From contig NZ_JAMQJY010000001.1 in the NCBI RefSeq assembly GCF_023703085.1, positions 1,984,001-2,048,000 on the forward strand: DNA of 64,000 nt, written 5' to 3'. The translations under genes and the position numbers were made by a program. This DNA is from Alkalicoccobacillus plakortidis. GTDB taxonomy: Bacteria; Bacillota; Bacilli; Bacillales; Bacillaceae_D. Under the pieces are notes generated by a model. The model saw only the letters and a program-made list of their open reading frames with translations, ran no database searches and was not told the DNA's origin. Numbering within the stretch: the first letter of the stretch is position 1; every line of letters begins with the position of its first letter. Below, one piece after another: positions 9,401-19,181 of the stretch.

Positions 9401-12400
9401 GTACAACCGATCCTGTAATTAACTTGTTCTTCGCTGTGTACGTTGCGGATTGCTCCTGGCCTTTTTCAACCACAACTTCAATTTTGGACCCATCTAACTG
9501 ATAATCCGCTGGTGCCTTTGTCTCTACAAAATAGTAGGTACCCGGTGCCAGATCTTCGACAACGATACGGCCATTCTCATCCGTGACAAGATCTTGCTTA
9601 ATGATCTCGTCATCTTGATCAACAAGCTTAAACTCGGCTCCAGCTAACACAACCGATTCATCATCCTCATCGACTTTCACTAAAGCAACTGAACCTGGTT
9701 TTAAAGTGTTTGTAACTGGAACAAGTTCAACTTCCACTTGCCCTCGCTCAATCGTAAATGCAATCTTCTCATCACTTGCAAGATAATGCTCTGGTGCACT
9801 TGTTTCTACAAAATAGTAATCTCCTGGCTTCAAATCATGGACTTCAAGCAGCCCCTTCTCATCTGTGACAAGCTCAGTTTGAAGCTCTTTATCATCACTT
9901 GTGTAAAGGCTGAACACAGCGCCTGCAAGGGCCGTTCCATCCTTGTCATCTGCTTTTTTCAGTAAAACAGAACCTGGAATAAGGTAGTTCTTCACATTCG
10001 TTTCAAACTGAACCTTGGTTTTTTCACTTGGCTTAATTTCAAATGAAATCGACTCTATCAGCTTTTCATAATGCGCAGGTGCCTTTGTTTCCTCTAGCTC
10101 ATACTTACCTGGTGCTAGACCTGTAATCTCAAGGTACCCGGCTGCGTTGGTCTCAAGTCCCTCACGTACCGTTTCACCTTTTTCATTCAATAGCTTAAAC
10201 ACAGCCCCAAGCTAGAGGCGTCTTATCATCACCATCAACCTTCTTAAGCTTCACGCTTCCTGTTACAAGTGTGTTTTTCTTATCCGGTAGTTTTAACGTG
10301 TCTTTTTCACCGGCTTTCACAGTGAACTCAATTGGTGTGGTATCCAACTGATAAAATTCTGGTGCTTGTGTTTCAATCAATTGGTACTCACCCGGACGAA
10401 GATTTGTTAGTTCAACCACGCCGTCCTCATTTGATGTTACGTGCTCTTGAATCACCTGACCGTCTTTTGTAACTAGCTTAAAGACTGCACTTTCTAGCCC
10501 TTTTCCAGTAACAGAATCCACTTTCTTAAGCGTTGCAGATCCTTTTAGAATTTCGTTGGTCTTCTGAACCTTTACGACTTCCGTTTGGAAATCTTCAATT
10601 GAAAATTTAACCGGTTCCGCGTCAAGAATGTAGCCTGATGGTGCTTTGGTTTCAATGAAACGGTACTCGCCTACTTCAAGATCCTCGTAGCGTAGCTTCC
10701 CGTTTTCTACCTTAAGCCCTTCTGCCACCACTTTCCACGTGCCTTCGTCTTTGTGCTCAAGTTGGAACTCCGCGCCATCTAACGCTTCGTTTGTTTCTTG
10801 ATCCACTTTTGATAGCTCAACATGTCTAGTAATCTTTTTGTTTTCAACTTTTAGATTTTTATTGCCATCAATCTTCACGACCTCTTGATCTTGAAGCCCA
10901 ATTACATACCCAACCGGTGCTTGCTCTTCAAGCAAAATGTAATTGTCATAACGAAGATTCGTGAAGCGTGCTATTCCGTCCTCGTCCGTGACAACGCTAC
11001 GAATGGCGATACGTCCCTCACTATCGTACAGCGTGAACTTGGCCCCAGCTAATTTCTCGCCAGTCTCTGCATCTACCTTTTTCACTTCAAGACTGCCGCG
11101 TTCACCGCTTCCGGTACCGCCACCTGTTGTGAGACTTACTTTAATGCTTTTGCTAGATTCCACTGTTTCAGTCGTGATATTTTCCCCATTAAACTTCGCC
11201 TTATTTGTAATGGTCTCGCCATTATCTGCGTTGATGTAAGACTGATACTCTAAGATGTAGGCTGATGTGATCTTGTTGTTAAACGAGAGATCAAATCGTT
11301 GTGATCCATCCTCTTTTGTCTCAATTTTCAGCTCGTAGTCTTTGCCTTTCTCAAGCAAAGCCCCTTTTGAGACATTTCCATTTGCTGCTACATTCGTTGA
11401 ATACAGCTTAAATGAATCCTCTAGTAAAATCTGATTGCTTCCCTGCTCGTCATTCACCACCGCATTGGAAACCGTAGATTGTGTAAAGTTGATATCAATC
11501 TTCCAATTAATCAGCTTCCCGCTTTGTCCACCTGTTTTATTGACGTAGCTTCCACCGTGGTTAACACTTACGCGTGCATCAAGGTTCAATGCTTTCCCGG
11601 TATCACTCGTGACAACGGCACGGTTGTCATAAAAGTTCTTAATTAATTGATCCTTTAAATCTGTTTTGTACTCAATCCAGTAAGCTCCTGTTTGTTCTCC
11701 GTTAAACGTAACAACAAACTTCTGGTCGCTAACAATGAGTTCATAATCTTTGCCTGCTTCGAGCTGAGCGCCTTTTTTCGCTCCGTTCCACCATGTTTCA
11801 AATTCCATTTTATAGACTTTGATTGTGTCAGGAAGCAGCTGCTGATTTCCTTGAATTTCATCAGTGACTACAATGTTGTTTTGCTTACGCAAATCGTAGT
11901 TCACACCGACATTCCAAGTAATTTCCTTTGTTTGAGCATTATATGAACCATTCTTAAAACCATTGTTCTGAGTGTACTCATCCGGCCAGAACTCAGAGCT
12001 AGCTTCTTTATCCTGGGTTTTACCTTGTTCATTCTTCCAACTAACATTAACAGTATTCTTAAACGACCTCTTACCTTCTATTAAGTTCTCAAAGTAAAAG
12101 TACGTCGTGTATCGAATATCATGTTGATGTTCAATATCTTCTTTAAAGGTTAAGGTATACCCATCATCAGTTGCGACAACCGTATAATCTGTTCCCTCTT
12201 TCAGTTCCTTGTTAGTAGCCACATTCTTAACATAAAAACTACCTTCTTTTAAGGTGAGCCCCTTGTGATTAAAGGTATCGTTAAGCACAACTTCCTTCAT
12301 CTTGTGGGAATCTCTGTTAATACTAATGTGCCAATCTACTGTTTTATCTCGGTAGTTTCCATTATTGTGCCATTTGTTGATAACAACATGGTTAATCCCT

Positions 12401-14502
12401 TGATTTGAATCTTTTGATTTGTCTCCAACCGTTACCTTGTTATTGATATTCCCGTTATCAATCACTCGGTCATTCGATTTTGTCTGATAGGTAATCTTGT
12501 ATGCCTGGTTAATATCTTCAGTAAACTGTAGATCAAATCCATTTCCTTTTGGTGTAACTGTGTAGTTTGAAGCTACTTTCTTAACAGACTCACGACCATT
12601 CTCGTCAATCTCGATCTGTTCTACTTTAATCGAGTCCTCCAATAATCCATGAGAGCTTGAAAATTCATCTTTCAATAATGCGTCCTTCTGACTTATGGAG
12701 CGCTCATTGTAATTGTATTTGATCTCCCATGTAATGGTTTGAGTATTCGGGTTGTAGTTTGCACTCCGCTTCTCAAGCGGTTGACCACGTTTCGTCCCAA
12801 CCGTCGCCTGCGCCTTCAGATCATCTTGGTTGGAGCTAGTTAAGACAACATCATTCTTGTAAGTCGTCGCTTCGCTATCCGTGATTTCTGTGTCATATAC
12901 TACTCGATAGGCATTATTTAACTCTTCCTTAAACGCAATCTCAAAAGGACTTTCTTTCAAAGAATACTTACTTGAATCAAGCTCTTCTCCTTGGCTGACA
13001 CTGCCATCAACGTTCACATTTAACTTGTAAACTTTCACTGTGCCAGGTGAGAGTGCTAGATTATCTTCCAAGAAATCCTTCAAAACAGCATTTTGTAAGG
13101 TAGACATCGACTTATTAAAATCAACTGTCCAACTAATACTTTGCGCATTGTACGCGCGATCGGCAGCTCCCTTTTTATCGATCTCGCTTCCACCTGGTGT
13201 TCCAAACAAGACAGGAATCTTCGCAATCACTTCATCAAAGATTTCAAAGATGATCTCGCGTTCCACGGTTCCTTCAAGCTTTTCTTTAATTTTTGTTTGG
13301 AAAAACAGCGTTCCTTTTATATTGGATAATTGTTCAATGGTTTCATTAAATGTCACAACGACGGTGTTATCCATCGCAAGTGTAAATGTTCCTACACTGT
13401 CGCCATCAAAGTCTAGGTTACCCGACACTTCGTTAAAGACTTCAAACTCTTCAGGCAATTTAAACGTGAATGTGGACCCGCTTGCATAACCATGTCCGTT
13501 TGGTAATGCCCAGTCCATATAAATGTTTGCCACACTTCCGCGTACTGGACGATAGTCAGGATTCTCATCCCGGTGAATAGGTTGGCCCTCTGCGTTTTTC
13601 AGTTCAACATTTGTGATGATGTTTTGTTCAATTTCAGAAACAACTGCTGCGATTGTTACTTCTTCATCTTCAGCTTGATCTTCCTCTTGCTCTTCTTTCG
13701 TTGCTTCAGAAGCCTCATCTTTCTCAGCTTCTTCTTCTTCAGTTACTTCTTCTTGCTGCTCTTCGTCTTGCTGTTCTTCTTTTACTTCTTCCTCTGTTCC
13801 TTGTTCTTGCTCATCTTCTTTTACTTCTTCTTCAACCGTTTCTTCCTGATCTTCTTCCTTTACTTCCTCATCTACCGCTTCATCTTCCTTTACTTCTTCC
13901 TTTACTTCTTCCTCAGCTACTTCTTCTTGCACCTCTTCAGGCTGCTCTTCGCTTACGTCTTCAGTGGCTTCTTCTTCAATTACTTCTTCTTCCTCAACCA
14001 CTTCTTCAAACGTAAGACTAAGCACTTGTTCAGCTGTGCTCCATTTGAAGGAAAGCTCGTGTGCTCCACTAAGCTCTTCTACTTTCTCCTGGTTCCACTC
14101 TGAGTCCAAGCTGATAAAACCTTCAACATTTTTCTCTTGAGGGAGAACGGTCAGTGCAATCGTTTGGTTGACCACTTCGTAGGTACCGATCACGGTTCCT
14201 TCGTCTGTATGTATGTCACCTGCTGATTCTCCTGTAAAAGTCACTTCCTCAGATACTTCCACTTGCTCTGTAACATCGTCCCCACTTGCCTCGCCAGAAA
14301 TCGTGACGAGTGTCTTGAATGATTCTTCTTTTGAGACGTTCAGCTCCCTTAATGATGTCTCATTCCCATTTACCAAATCAACCACCAGGTTAAGCTCATT
14401 GCGATCATCTTTTGTCTCTGCCATCGCAATACCTGAGCTAGCTAAAGTAGGTTGGAAGATAAAAAGAAGAATGAGTAGGAGTATCATCCCTTTTTTCTTC
14501 AT
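6460..14502 (-). pseudogene. Giant LPXTG adhesin: collagen-binding-like repeats, 14 Cna-B domains, Gly-Glu-Pro stalk; two frameshifts
   Basis: Cell-wall-anchored surface protein, about 2,680 residues if two shifts are repaired. Order: signal peptide; beta domain; Glu-rich stretch (about residues 170-285); adhesin head; five repeats of the collagen-binding type (e.g. ITWEIKYNYNERS, ITWNVGVNYDL); then 14 Cna-B (SpaA-like) domains, each with K-V-D, E-T-K-A-P and N-T-L positions expected for Lys-Asn isopeptide bonds; about 50 Gly-Glu-Pro triplets; LPQTG, a transmembrane helix and RSRK tail. Shift 1 (extra base, 10205-10212) falls in the fourth Cna-B domain; shift 2 (missing base, about 7470) joins domains 13 and 14. 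Repaired, both junctions read as normal domain sequence. The ATG follows AAGGAGG. Paralogue of the 45.7-55.0 kb adhesin. Confidence 0.87.
6713..7166 (-). repeat. Collagen-like (Gly-Glu-Pro)n coding repeat, 9-bp unit
   Basis: About 50 near-identical 9-bp units (plus-strand TCTCCTGGC and close variants) encode Gly-Glu-Pro with a few Gly-Ser-Pro and one Gly-Thr-Pro. They sit between the last Cna-B domain and the LPQTG anchor, so they form a wall-spanning stalk. Identical units in long runs make copy-number change by slippage likely. Confidence 0.95.
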
Positions 14503-14518
14503 AAATATTCCTCCTTAA

Positions 14519-14873
14519 TAAGTTTTCAGACCTATTATAATCGTACAAAATTGACCATAATAGCATTACTTTTGAACTTGTAAGAATGAGTTATTTAGAC
14601 CTATACATATTTTTCATTTCTGTGCCCATTTGCTTATACCCTCCATATTTCCTCCGCATTTTACATATCTTCCTATCCAGGAATCATTAACCACTCCTTT
14701 ATACCTATTTTAAAAAGTATCAAAAAAGAACGAATCCAATTCGAATGTTCCCTCAAAATCGGGACCATTTACTCAAAATTTAGAACAAAATTAATCTATT
14801 CATTTTTAAGCCGATATATACCTTAATTCGAATTCATTCGAGCCAAAAAATAGAGAAAGAGAGTGATAGGTGG
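14519..14873. other. Intergenic region between divergent adhesin and chemotaxis receptor genes
   Basis: 355 bp of AT-rich sequence that must hold promoters for both directions. A TATAAT hexamer sits about 35 nt upstream of the adhesin ribosome site on the minus strand, but I see no convincing -35 partner. No other gene or structured element is visible. Confidence 0.4.
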
Positions 14874-16556
14874 TTGAGAACAATTAGAGGAAAGCTATTC
14901 AGTGTGTTTGGGGTTGTACTTTTTTTATTTGCGGGGTTGTCCGTATATTTGGTCGTCTCCTTAATCCAAACGAATGACCGTATGGAAACGATGCAAGACG
15001 TGGACTTTGAACTCGTTGTCCTTCAGGAACAAATGGCAAATAGTATGAACGATCGATTAGCATTAATTAGAGGGTACATTATCTTTGGCGAGGCCGATTT
15101 TTTAGATCGTTTTGAAGCGGTGAACGCGCGAATTGCTGAAACGAAGGAGCAATTAGTGACCTTATCTTCTAATGAACAACTACTCACTACCATTGAAAAA
15201 TCAGAGCAATGGCTTGAGATTATTGAAACGGAAGTCCTACCTGTTTATAATGCAGGCGACACTGAAACAGCCAACGAGGTTATGCGTAATTCTACAACGA
15301 TGATCGCACGTGATATTACAAGTAACTTTCAGGAACTAGCGGAAAACCGTCGCAATAGTATGGACGCAAGCTTTAATACCAACAAAGAAGAACTTCAGAC
15401 GATGCAGACACTGGTTATTAGTATTGTCAGCTTTACAGCTCTTATCATGATTGTCCTAGTTTTATGGCTTGCGAGATCTATTACCAGACCATTAAAACAA
15501 CTTGTAAATGAAGCTGAACTCATTGCCAATGCCGACCTTTCCAGTCCGCCTGTTCAAATCAAAACGAAAGATGAGCTCTCTCTACTCGGGTCTTCATTTA
15601 ATGAAATGAAAGCCTCACTCCAACAACTCATCGGACAAACGAGAAGTGTAGCAGAAAATGTCGCGGCTACCTCACAACAGCTTTCAGCCAGTTCAGAAGA
15701 AACATCAGCGGCAACGAATCAAATAGCAGATACCGTACAATCTTTAACACATACAGCCGATACAAGTGTGACCCTTTCAAGCGAGAGCATGCAGGCTTCC
15801 ACACTTATGGAAGAAAAAGCGCAACATATTACGCAAGCAACCCAACTAATGAAAACGGATTCCGAGGAAATGGGCACTCGCTCTCAAGAAGGACGAAATT
15901 CGGTCGCACAAGCGATTGAACAAATCGAGTCCATTAATCAAACAGTGGCGTCGTCATCTAAGACGATGAACCTACTTGATGAGCAAGTAACCGAAATTAG
16001 CTCAATCTTAGAATTAATTACATCCATATCTGATCAAACCAACCTATTATCGTTAAACGCAGCCATCGAAGCCGCTAGAGCCGGTGAAAGTGGCAAAGGC
16101 TTTGCTGTCGTAGCAGGAGAGGTCCGTAGCCTCGCCGAGCAATCCAAAGCTTCCGTTACACAAATCGAAGCTATGATTAAAGGAATCCAGCAACAAGCCA
16201 AATCAGCAGCAACCGATATGCAAAAAGGTACAAGTGAAGTGGAAAAAGGCACACAAATGATCAAAGGCGTCGACCGATCCTTTGCAGCCATCTCCACCTC
16301 CATCGATAAAGTCACAAACCAGATCCAAACCGTCTTCGCCTCGGCCGAAGACATCGCCAAACAAACATCACAACTAAAAGGTCACATCACGCAAATGAAT
16401 CAAGCATCCGTATCCACACTCGCCAGCACAGAAGACGCCGCCGCAAGCACCGAAGAACAACTTGCAGCAATGGAAGAAGTCGCCTCATCCGCGCAAGGAT
16501 TGGCAGACTTAGCTGGAGATTTGAGAGATGAGATTTCGCGGTTTAAGGTGGAATAA
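14874..16556 (+). CDS. Methyl-accepting chemotaxis protein
   Basis: Transmembrane chemoreceptor that signals to CheA/CheW. TM1 at about residues 7-29, an extracellular helical-bundle sensor of about 150 residues, TM2 at about 178-200, HAMP ([16 protein letters not shown] onward), then a long coiled-coil signalling domain. Its hairpin tip reads [20 protein letters not shown] and [16 protein letters not shown], the diagnostic MCP core. 560 residues. The start is TTG; GAGAGTGAT lies upstream but spacing is not ideal. A strong terminator follows. It stands alone and the ligand cannot be inferred. Confidence 0.95.
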   Translation: MRTIRGKLFSVFGVVLFLFAGLSVYLVVSLIQTNDRMETMQDVDFELVVLQEQMANSMNDRLALIRGYIIFGEADFLDRFEAVNARIAETKEQLVTLSSNEQLLTTIEKSEQWLEIIETEVLPVYNAGDTETANEVMRNSTTMIARDITSNFQELAENRRNSMDASFNTNKEELQTMQTLVISIVSFTALIMIVLVLWLARSITRPLKQLVNEAELIANADLSSPPVQIKTKDELSLLGSSFNEMKASLQQLIGQTRSVAENVAATSQQLSASSEETSAATNQIADTVQSLTHTADTSVTLSSESMQASTLMEEKAQHITQATQLMKTDSEEMGTRSQEGRNSVAQAIEQIESINQTVASSSKTMNLLDEQVTEISSILELITSISDQTNLLSLNAAIEAARAGESGKGFAVVAGEVRSLAEQSKASVTQIEAMIKGIQQQAKSAATDMQKGTSEVEKGTQMIKGVDRSFAAISTSIDKVTNQIQTVFASAEDIAKQTSQLKGHITQMNQASVSTLASTEDAAASTEEQLAAMEEVASSAQGLADLAGDLRDEISRFKVE

Positions 16557-16576
16557 ATAAGTAAGTATAAAGAGTG

Positions 16577-16611
16577 AGCCCCCTACAGTGGAAGTTGGTA
16601 GGGGGCTTTTT
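16577..16611 (+). terminator. Rho-independent terminator after the chemotaxis receptor
   Basis: Perfect stem AGCCCCCTAC/GTAGGGGGCT followed by five T; keyword array B begins immediately after it. Confidence 0.9.
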
Positions 16612-16612
16612 G

Positions 16613-16768
16613 CGATGTATTTATGTGCTGAGTCGATGTATTCAGCTTTTTCCCGATGTATTTCTGCTCCGAGTTGATGTATTCATTCTTTTCTCGATGT
16701 ATTTCTGCTCCGAACCGATGTATTTCTGCCCCGAACCGATGTATTTCTGCCCCGAACCGATGTATTTC
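16613..16768. repeat. Phased keyword array B (word CGATGTATTT, 8 copies)
   Basis: Eight copies of (C/T)GATGTATT start at 16613, 16634, 16654, 16675, 16695, 16716, 16737 and 16758, so the spacing is always 20 or 21 bp. Filler is of two kinds, ctgctccgaac-like and cattctttt-like. Not recognised as a known repeat family. Confidence 0.9.
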
Positions 16769-16796
16769 CACTCATCTCCTTGGTTGCTGAAGCACA

Positions 16797-16838
16797 ACAA
16801 AAAAACAGGTAGAACCCCTAACCCATGGATTCTACCTG
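16797..16838 (-). terminator. Terminator after the 27-residue membrane peptide gene
   Basis: CAGGTAGAA/TTCTACCTG stem with a T run on the minus strand, directly after the stop of the small frame at 16840-16923. It has no other gene to serve, which supports that small gene. Confidence 0.75.
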
Positions 16839-16839
16839 C

Positions 16840-16923
16840 CTAAGCCTTCAACTTTGAATAGAGTAAATATACTAGGTTAGAAACAATCAGCAGAATGATC
16901 ACCCCAACAAAATGAATGGTCAA
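16840..16923 (-). CDS. Putative 27-residue single-span membrane peptide
   Basis: TTG start, then a short frame reading MTIHFVGVIILLIVSN, then LVYLLYSKLKA: one hydrophobic helix with a basic C-terminal tail. A terminator lies immediately downstream. The ribosome site is weak (GAGACGGA just upstream), and I know no named family for it. Support comes from composition and the dedicated terminator; it could be a chance frame. Confidence 0.4.
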   Translation of the reverse strand: MTIHFVGVIILLIVSNLVYLLYSKLKA

Positions 16924-17084
16924 TCCGTCTCTGTTATCATTTTAACTTAATTGCAGTTTGCATTCTATAAATAGCTAAGCACGATAAAACGACTCTTAAA
17001 AAACTCACATATAATTACCAAAAAATTGATTTAACCTTTTGAGAAAGGGTATGGGTAAATATGAATATGTAGGGAGGGGTTCTA

Positions 17085-17660
17085 TTGAAACGCATGTATC
17101 TTTTGACTTTTAGCGCATTCTTTATTGTTGGATGTAGCCAAGAGAAAAGTATTGAAGACATTCAGGAGGACTATTCAATTGATCTCACTATACAAGATAC
17201 AGACGACGTCGATCCAAGTACCATAGCGCAGTTAGATCAAGAACAAGTGGAAGGATTATTAAACCATATAGATGTATTTAAAAAGTATGAGGGCGTAAAT
17301 GAATTTAGTATTGTTGAACATAGTCATTCGGCTAATCAGCAGATCTATCGAATCGAATTAGATATGCCAATCTCTGACCCTATTAGCGGTTTTGAACTTA
17401 AACGGTCTGTTAGATTTGATACGAATGATGATTCCGAACAATTAGAACCTCTCGAGATTAGTTCCTCAGGACATGGGGATGGTGGAGTTGATTGGGTTTC
17501 CGACTTGGATCCACTCATTGAGACATCAAGTTCTGAAGCGAATCTTGAGATCTTAGGAGAGTGGCAAGGAGAATTCATTTATTCCGGAGATCTCATCCGG
17601 TTTAGTGTACCAAATACTTGGTATATCAACATTTCAGCCGATGATTTACCACGATACTAG
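17085..17660 (+). CDS. Lipoprotein of unknown function, paralogue of the next gene
   Basis: 191 residues. Signal peptide with lipobox FIVGC, so a membrane-anchored extracellular lipoprotein. TTG start with GGGAGGGG upstream. It shares a layout with the convergent gene at 17716-18300: S-(I/L)-E-(D/E)-x-(Q/E)-EDYS, LDxEQ(V/I)EGLL, then (D/E)WV, and GEW(Q/R)GEFIY near the end. The two are clearly paralogues in tail-to-tail arrangement. No recognised domain. Confidence 0.85.
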   Translation: MKRMYLLTFSAFFIVGCSQEKSIEDIQEDYSIDLTIQDTDDVDPSTIAQLDQEQVEGLLNHIDVFKKYEGVNEFSIVEHSHSANQQIYRIELDMPISDPISGFELKRSVRFDTNDDSEQLEPLEISSSGHGDGGVDWVSDLDPLIETSSSEANLEILGEWQGEFIYSGDLIRFSVPNTWYINISADDLPRY

Positions 17661-17665
17661 ATACT

Positions 17666-17691
17666 AAAAAGCATCTAAGAAGATGCTTTTT
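17666..17691. terminator. Bidirectional terminator between convergent lipoprotein genes
   Basis: AAAAAGCATCT/AGATGCTTTTT perfect inverted repeat with T runs on both strands, between two converging stop codons. Confidence 0.9.
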
Positions 17692-17715
17692 ACTATCCAG
17701 TAAAATTAAGCTTCT

Positions 17716-18300
17716 TTATTCTCCCACCGGCTCCAACGCCCGCAATTCCTCTTCTGTGAACTCAACCGACCAGTCATTCGGCGCGTTAAATTTCACCACT
17801 TCTCCCTGATAGATAAACTCGCCACGCCACTCACCTATCACTTCAATAGACACAATGCCATCTGATGTATTCACAACCGGTTCGACCAACTGCACCCATT
17901 CTAAACCCCCGCCACCATTCAATCCAGAGTCTACTTCCCTTGGAATAAAGAAAGAATCGGAGGGTTTGATGTCAAAGTAGATCATTCTCAATAACTCATA
18001 ATTAGGAATTTCTCTTTCTGGAGCTTCTAGTTGAAGGGTAAAAAATTCTCCTTCTTCGCCATCCATATGAAACAAAATCTCAAAATCAGGCTGCTCGTCC
18101 GCCTGATATTCCTCAATATACGTGAGCAATCCCTCAATCTGTTCTTCGTCTAAATTCGCCATTCGATCCGGATCCCGATCACCTATTTCTTCAGTAAAAA
18201 ACTCCACGGAGTAGTCCTCTTCAAATTCCTCAAGGCTTTTGCCACTGCTGCAACTGGCAAGTATAAACGATAAGACAAGCATGACATACGCACGCTTCAT
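17716..18300 (-). CDS. Lipoprotein of unknown function, paralogue of the preceding gene
   Basis: 194 residues with a signal peptide and lipobox ILASC. Shares SLEEFEEDYSV, LDEEQIEGLLTYI and IGEWRGEFIYQGEVVKF with the gene at 17085-17660. Acidic mature protein. No known domain recognised; the two copies have diverged substantially, so the duplication is not recent. Confidence 0.85.
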   Translation of the reverse strand: MKRAYVMLVLSFILASCSSGKSLEEFEEDYSVEFFTEEIGDRDPDRMANLDEEQIEGLLTYIEEYQADEQPDFEILFHMDGEEGEFFTLQLEAPEREIPNYELLRMIYFDIKPSDSFFIPREVDSGLNGGGGLEWVQLVEPVVNTSDGIVSIEVIGEWRGEFIYQGEVVKFNAPNDWSVEFTEEELRALEPVGE

Positions 18301-18482
18301 AAACCCTCACTACCCTTCTATTTATACCATTTCCCCTTTTATTTGATCGCTCAACCTATTTTCTGTTAATGTTTACATAGTCTAAAATTAAGAGATGGAC
18401 TTGTATCAATTTTAGTTAGAGGATAAAGTCACACTGCGCGAACTCGACATGTCGGTTATTACAATAAGGAGGAAGGTTTACT

Positions 18483-18692
18483 TTGAGCAAAAAAACTATT
18501 TTGATTTTAGGAATTGCTTTTATGGCTGTCACCCTTGTCTTTAATCTTTTCTTTCAAACTTTTGTTGGGGATTTATTAATGACCCTTAGTTTCATAGCGT
18601 TTTTAGTGGTAGTTATAGGGACTGTATACTGCGTCATTCAGTTTTCAATTAAACTATTCATTTATAATCGAAAGAATCGAAACGATACATAA
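18483..18692 (+). CDS. Small two-helix membrane protein
   Basis: 69 residues with hydrophobic segments at about 6-28 and 32-56 and a basic tail (YNRKNRNDT). The TTG start is preceded by AGGAGGAAGG, a strong ribosome site. Family unknown. It converges on the GIY-YIG gene and shares a terminator with it. Confidence 0.75.
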   Translation: MSKKTILILGIAFMAVTLVFNLFFQTFVGDLLMTLSFIAFLVVVIGTVYCVIQFSIKLFIYNRKNRNDT

Positions 18693-18725
18693 AACAAGCA
18701 CATCTCCTCACAAGGAATGTGCTTG
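18691..18725. terminator. Shared terminator hairpin (18483 and 18735 genes)
   Basis: CAAGCACAT/ATGTGCTTG stem between converging genes; the T run lies on the minus-strand side (TTTTAT). Confidence 0.75.
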
Positions 18726-18734
18726 TCCCACCGT

Positions 18735-19166
18735 CTAATACCCCTTAATCGAATCCACAATTTCCCGCGGATACTCCGCCCGCTTAATCCAACGAATATC
18801 CTCACCACTCAGATCAAACCATTCTCCCTTTACTCGTTTTCCCTTCCAATATTGGTGAAACAACGTCTCCGTTTTGTGATAATTTTTGCTTTGCAAAGTG
18901 TGGATGAGAGTGATGGTTCCTGGCATAATCGTTCCGAAGTTATTGCGAATTCGCTTCTCGACATCGATTGCTTTGCCCACTTTGATAAGATCACTTCCGG
19001 AGTCTTTCACAAAATAAATATAACCCGCATCGGTACTCTGAGAGTCATAGCGCTCGCGAATGAGCCCAAGCTCATGCCATTCCTGCACTGGCTGTTTGTC
19101 CTTTTTATAACTAGACGATACATGCTTAAGTCCCTTCCACAACAACAGACAAACCACTGCCACCAA
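18735..19166 (-). CDS. Membrane-anchored GIY-YIG (T5orf172/MUG113-like) protein
   Basis: 143 residues: an N-terminal hydrophobic helix (VAVVCLLLWKGL), then a GIY-YIG-type nuclease fold with GYIYFVK, LIKVGKAIDVEKRI and GEWFDLSGEDI, close to the T5orf172/MUG113 branch. The usual role is DNA cleavage, but in this branch it is mostly unproven. The start is uncertain (TTG, no clear ribosome site). The frame is the same as that of the gene at 19182-20018 and is separated from it only by TGA plus five codons, so the two may once have been one protein. Confidence 0.7.
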   Translation of the reverse strand: MVAVVCLLLWKGLKHVSSSYKKDKQPVQEWHELGLIRERYDSQSTDAGYIYFVKDSGSDLIKVGKAIDVEKRIRNNFGTIMPGTITLIHTLQSKNYHKTETLFHQYWKGKRVKGEWFDLSGEDIRWIKRAEYPREIVDSIKGY

Positions 19167-19181
19167 AAGAAATTCAGCATG

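Noticed and set aside
13573..14103. Phe/Leu-rich plus-strand frames opposite the acidic adhesin stretch
   Set aside because: Complement of Glu/Asp-rich codons; no ribosome site, and the minus-strand frame has signal peptide and domains.
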